NCBI GenBank assembly: GCA_039805165.1
Contig: JBDLUS010000167.1
Span: 1 to 23,345 of the forward strand
From: CAIZGX01 sp039805165
Lineage (GTDB): Bacteria; Bacteroidota; Bacteroidia; Flavobacteriales_D; Sanyastnellaceae
Direction of reading: 5' to 3'
Length of the DNA stretch: 23,345 nt
In this document: one piece after another, positions 21,519-23,345 of the stretch
Layout: every line of letters begins with the position of its first letter
Position numbering within the stretch: the first letter of the stretch is position 1
Notes under the pieces: model-generated
Databases searched by the model: none
What the model was told of the DNA's origin: nothing
What the model saw: only the letters and a program-made list of their open reading frames with translations
Position numbers and translations under genes: made by a program

Positions 21519-22760
21519 ATGAACACGAACCTTACTTCGGCGCAAGCCATGGATTTGGAAGACAATTATGGAGCGCACAATTACCACCCAATTCCGGTTG
21601 TAATAGCGAAGGGAAAAGGTGTGAGGGTGTGGGATTTGGAAGGGAAGGAGTATTTCGATTTTCTTTCGGCATACTCAGCAGTAAATCAAGGACACTGTCA
21701 TCCGAAGATTATTCAAGCATTGAAAGATCAAGCCGAGAAAGTAACCCTTACTTCTCGTGCGTTTTATAACAGCGAATTAGGGACTTACGAGAAGTTTATC
21801 ACTGAATACTTCGGTTATGAAAAGGTTCTACCCATGAACACCGGTGTTGAAGGTGGAGAAACTGCAGTTAAACTTGCACGTAAGTGGGGATACAAAGTGA
21901 AAGGCATAGCAGACAATCAAGCGAAAATAGTTTTTGTTGAAGGAAATTTCTGGGGAAGAACGCTTGCTGCTATTTCAACGTCGCAAGACCCAAGTAGCTA
22001 TGCCGGTTTCGGTCCGTATATGCCAGGTTTCTTGTCTATTCCTTACAATGATTTGAATGCATTGGAAGCATGCTTGTCGAGTGATCCAAACATTGCCGGA
22101 TTTATGTTTGAACCTATTCAAGGGGAAGCAGGTGTGGTTGTTCCACATGAAGGATATCTAGCGGGAGTTCGCGCATTGTGCACGAAGTACAATGTGTTGA
22201 TGATTGCAGATGAGGTTCAAACCGGCTTAGCACGCACAGGGAAAATGTTGGCTTGCGATCACGAAAATGTGAAGCCTGATATTTTGGTTTTGGGTAAAGC
22301 TCTTTCGGGAGGTGTGCTTCCAGTAAGCGCAGTTCTTTCAAGCAATGAAATTATGCTTACCATCAAGCCAGGCGAACACGGCAGTACCTACGGTGGAAAT
22401 CCGTTGGCTTGCGCTGTTGCAACTGCCGCTTTAGAAGTTCTTCACGATGAGAACATGGCAGAAAATTCAGAGCGTTTGGGTGAGTTGTTCAGAAGTGAGA
22501 TGAGAAAACTTCAAAGCGAAGTTTCATTGGTTACGCTTGTGCGCGGAAAAGGATTGTTGAACGCCGTGGTTATCGATGATCACGAAGACAGCCATGCAGC
22601 GTGGGACATTTGCGTAGACCTTGCCAAGAACGGATTACTTGCAAAGCCTACTCACGGAAATATTATTCGTTTCGCTCCGCCATTGTGTATCACTGAAGCA
22701 GAGATTATGCAATGCGTTGAAATAATTTCAAACGTCATTAAATCTCACGCGAAGAAGTAA
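21519..22760 (+). CDS. rocD: ornithine aminotransferase
   Basis: This 413-residue fold-type I, class III PLP aminotransferase converts ornithine and 2-oxoglutarate to glutamate semialdehyde and glutamate, linking arginine and proline metabolism. It shows ENDEN-free N-terminal DNYGAHNYHPIPVV, FLSAYSAVNQGHCHP near 48-61, MNTGVEGGETAVKLARKWGY, MFEPIQGEAGVVVP (196-209), IADEVQTGLARTGK, the PLP lysine Lys260 in LGKALSGG, and HGSTYGGNPLA. The YGAHNY and SAVNQGHCHP signatures separate ornithine aminotransferase from acetylornithine aminotransferase. No other arginine or proline genes are near. The next gene is convergent, with its stop 9 bases away. Confidence 0.93.
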   Translation: MNTNLTSAQAMDLEDNYGAHNYHPIPVVIAKGKGVRVWDLEGKEYFDFLSAYSAVNQGHCHPKIIQALKDQAEKVTLTSRAFYNSELGTYEKFITEYFGYEKVLPMNTGVEGGETAVKLARKWGYKVKGIADNQAKIVFVEGNFWGRTLAAISTSQDPSSYAGFGPYMPGFLSIPYNDLNALEACLSSDPNIAGFMFEPIQGEAGVVVPHEGYLAGVRALCTKYNVLMIADEVQTGLARTGKMLACDHENVKPDILVLGKALSGGVLPVSAVLSSNEIMLTIKPGEHGSTYGGNPLACAVATAALEVLHDENMAENSERLGELFRSEMRKLQSEVSLVTLVRGKGLLNAVVIDDHEDSHAAWDICVDLAKNGLLAKPTHGNIIRFAPPLCITEAEIMQCVEIISNVIKSHAKK

Positions 22761-22764
22761 AACA

Positions 22765-22784
22765 AAGGGTTATAACCAACCCTT
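22765..22784 (-). terminator. weak hairpin at the rocD / cysteine synthase convergent junction
   Basis: A 7-bp stem (22765-22771 with 22778-22784, arm AAGGGTT) overlaps the minus-strand stop codon. On the minus strand it is followed by TGTTTTAC, a poor T-tract. It may end the minus-strand transcript, but the support is thin. Confidence 0.28.
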
Positions 22785-23345
22785 CGACTTCATCCATTCA
22801 TCGTTGAACATCTTGCCCAAGTAGCGAGTCCCGTGATCGTGGAAAATAACTACGACAACATCTCCTTCCTTGAATCTATCTTTCATTTGAATGATACCCG
22901 CCATGGCAGAACCAGCGCTGTTTCCAGCGAAGATGCCTTCCTCTTTCGCAACTTTACGCGTGTAAATCGCAGCGTCTTTGTCGGTTACTTTTTCGAAATG
23001 ATCAATTAAATTGAAGTCGACATTTTCGGGAAGGAAATCTTCACCAATACCTTCTGTAACGTATGCGTAGATTTCATTTTTATCGAACTCCCCCGTCTCT
23101 TTGTACTTCTTGAAAACAGATCCGTAGGTATCAATACCAAGCACTTGAATATTTGGATTTTTTTCTTTCAAGAAACGCGCAGTTCCAGAAATGGTTCCGC
23201 CTGTTCCAACACCCACAACTAAGTGTGTGATCTTACCGTCTGTCTGATCCCAAATCTCTGGACCGGTTGATTCGTAATGCGCCTGCGCATTGCTCGGATT
23301 GTCATATTGATTCGGCTTCCAAGAATTTGGTGTTTCTTTTTCAAG
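22770..23345 (-). CDS. cysteine synthase / cystathionine beta-synthase, 5' end outside the window
   Basis: The frame is open to the right edge, giving the C-terminal 191 residues. An apparent GTG start at 23216 is internal, since in-frame codons upstream encode NQYDNPSNAQAHYESTGPEI, typical of this family. The protein is a fold-type II PLP enzyme: the phosphate-binding loop GVGTGGTISG follows HLVV, then GIDTYGS, TEGIGEDFLP, AGNSAGSAM and the terminal FNDEWMKSKGWL. The family condenses serine or O-acetylserine with sulfide or homocysteine. The IGEDFLP region and the tail resemble Bacteroidota proteins annotated as cystathionine beta-synthase without regulatory CBS domains. The PLP lysine lies outside the window, so I leave the exact enzyme open. 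Confidence 0.88.
   Translation of the reverse strand, partial: LEKETPNSWKPNQYDNPSNAQAHYESTGPEIWDQTDGKITHLVVGVGTGGTISGTARFLKEKNPNIQVLGIDTYGSVFKKYKETGEFDKNEIYAYVTEGIGEDFLPENVDFNLIDHFEKVTDKDAAIYTRKVAKEEGIFAGNSAGSAMAGIIQMKDRFKEGDVVVVIFHDHGTRYLGKMFNDEWMKSKGWL

Noticed and set aside
23214..23216. GTG as the start of the rightmost gene
   Set aside because: The frame stays open to the window edge and encodes family-typical sequence, so this is an internal valine.
1..23345. Search for tRNA or rRNA genes, CRISPR arrays, insertion sequences, integrases and restriction or toxin systems
   Set aside because: None seen by eye: no regular spaced repeats, no transposase or recombinase motifs, and no cloverleaf-like segment in the short intergenic gaps.

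Overview
The window looks like a chromosomal segment of a Bacteroidota bacterium, most likely in or near Flavobacteriales. The evidence is a type IX secretion (T9SS) and gliding block (PorV, PorU, a PorP/SprF-like protein and GldJ), an animal-type NADP isocitrate dehydrogenase, short Bacteroidota lipoprotein signals, and repeated TAnnTTTG promoter boxes in place of E. coli-type -10 boxes. I see no tRNA, rRNA, insertion sequence, CRISPR array or phage gene. The window is densely coding, and no gap exceeds 300 bases.

Layout. Positions 1-914 hold the tail of an unidentified gene, a small lipoprotein with a Rieske-like fold that seems to have lost its iron-sulfur ligands, and methylmalonyl-CoA epimerase. 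Positions 951-5255 hold a large membrane protein of the DUF2723/TMEM260 type (probable GT-C glycosyltransferase) and a radical SAM/SPASM enzyme. On the minus strand, positions 5252-10893 carry porU, porV and ispF. Divergent from these, positions 11031-13820 carry a PorP/SprF-like protein and gldJ, ending in a strong terminator. Next come murF and tyrS, closed by a second strong terminator. A LuxE-like acyl-activating enzyme faces back towards tyrS. Positions 17610-19725 form a compact plus-strand unit: a lipoprotein, an H-NOX haem sensor, and a histidine kinase that carries the HNOBA domain of soluble guanylate cyclase. The right end has icd and ndk (minus), ornithine aminotransferase (plus) and the 3' part of a cysteine synthase/cystathionine beta-synthase gene (minus) that runs off the edge.

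How the genes fit together. PorU and PorV are partners of the T9SS attachment complex at the outer membrane; GldJ and the PorP/SprF-like protein belong to the same secretion and motility apparatus. The H-NOX protein probably senses nitric oxide and controls the overlapping kinase; no response regulator is next to it. The rest is housekeeping: isoprenoid precursors, peptidoglycan, tRNA charging, TCA cycle, nucleotide pools and amino acid metabolism.

The most notable points are the split soluble-guanylate-cyclase-like sensor (H-NOX plus HNOBA kinase), a tyrosyl-tRNA synthetase whose HIGH motif lacks its first histidine, and tight packing of transcription signals. That packing includes terminators inside neighbouring coding sequences and terminator U-tracts that coincide with the next gene's promoter box.
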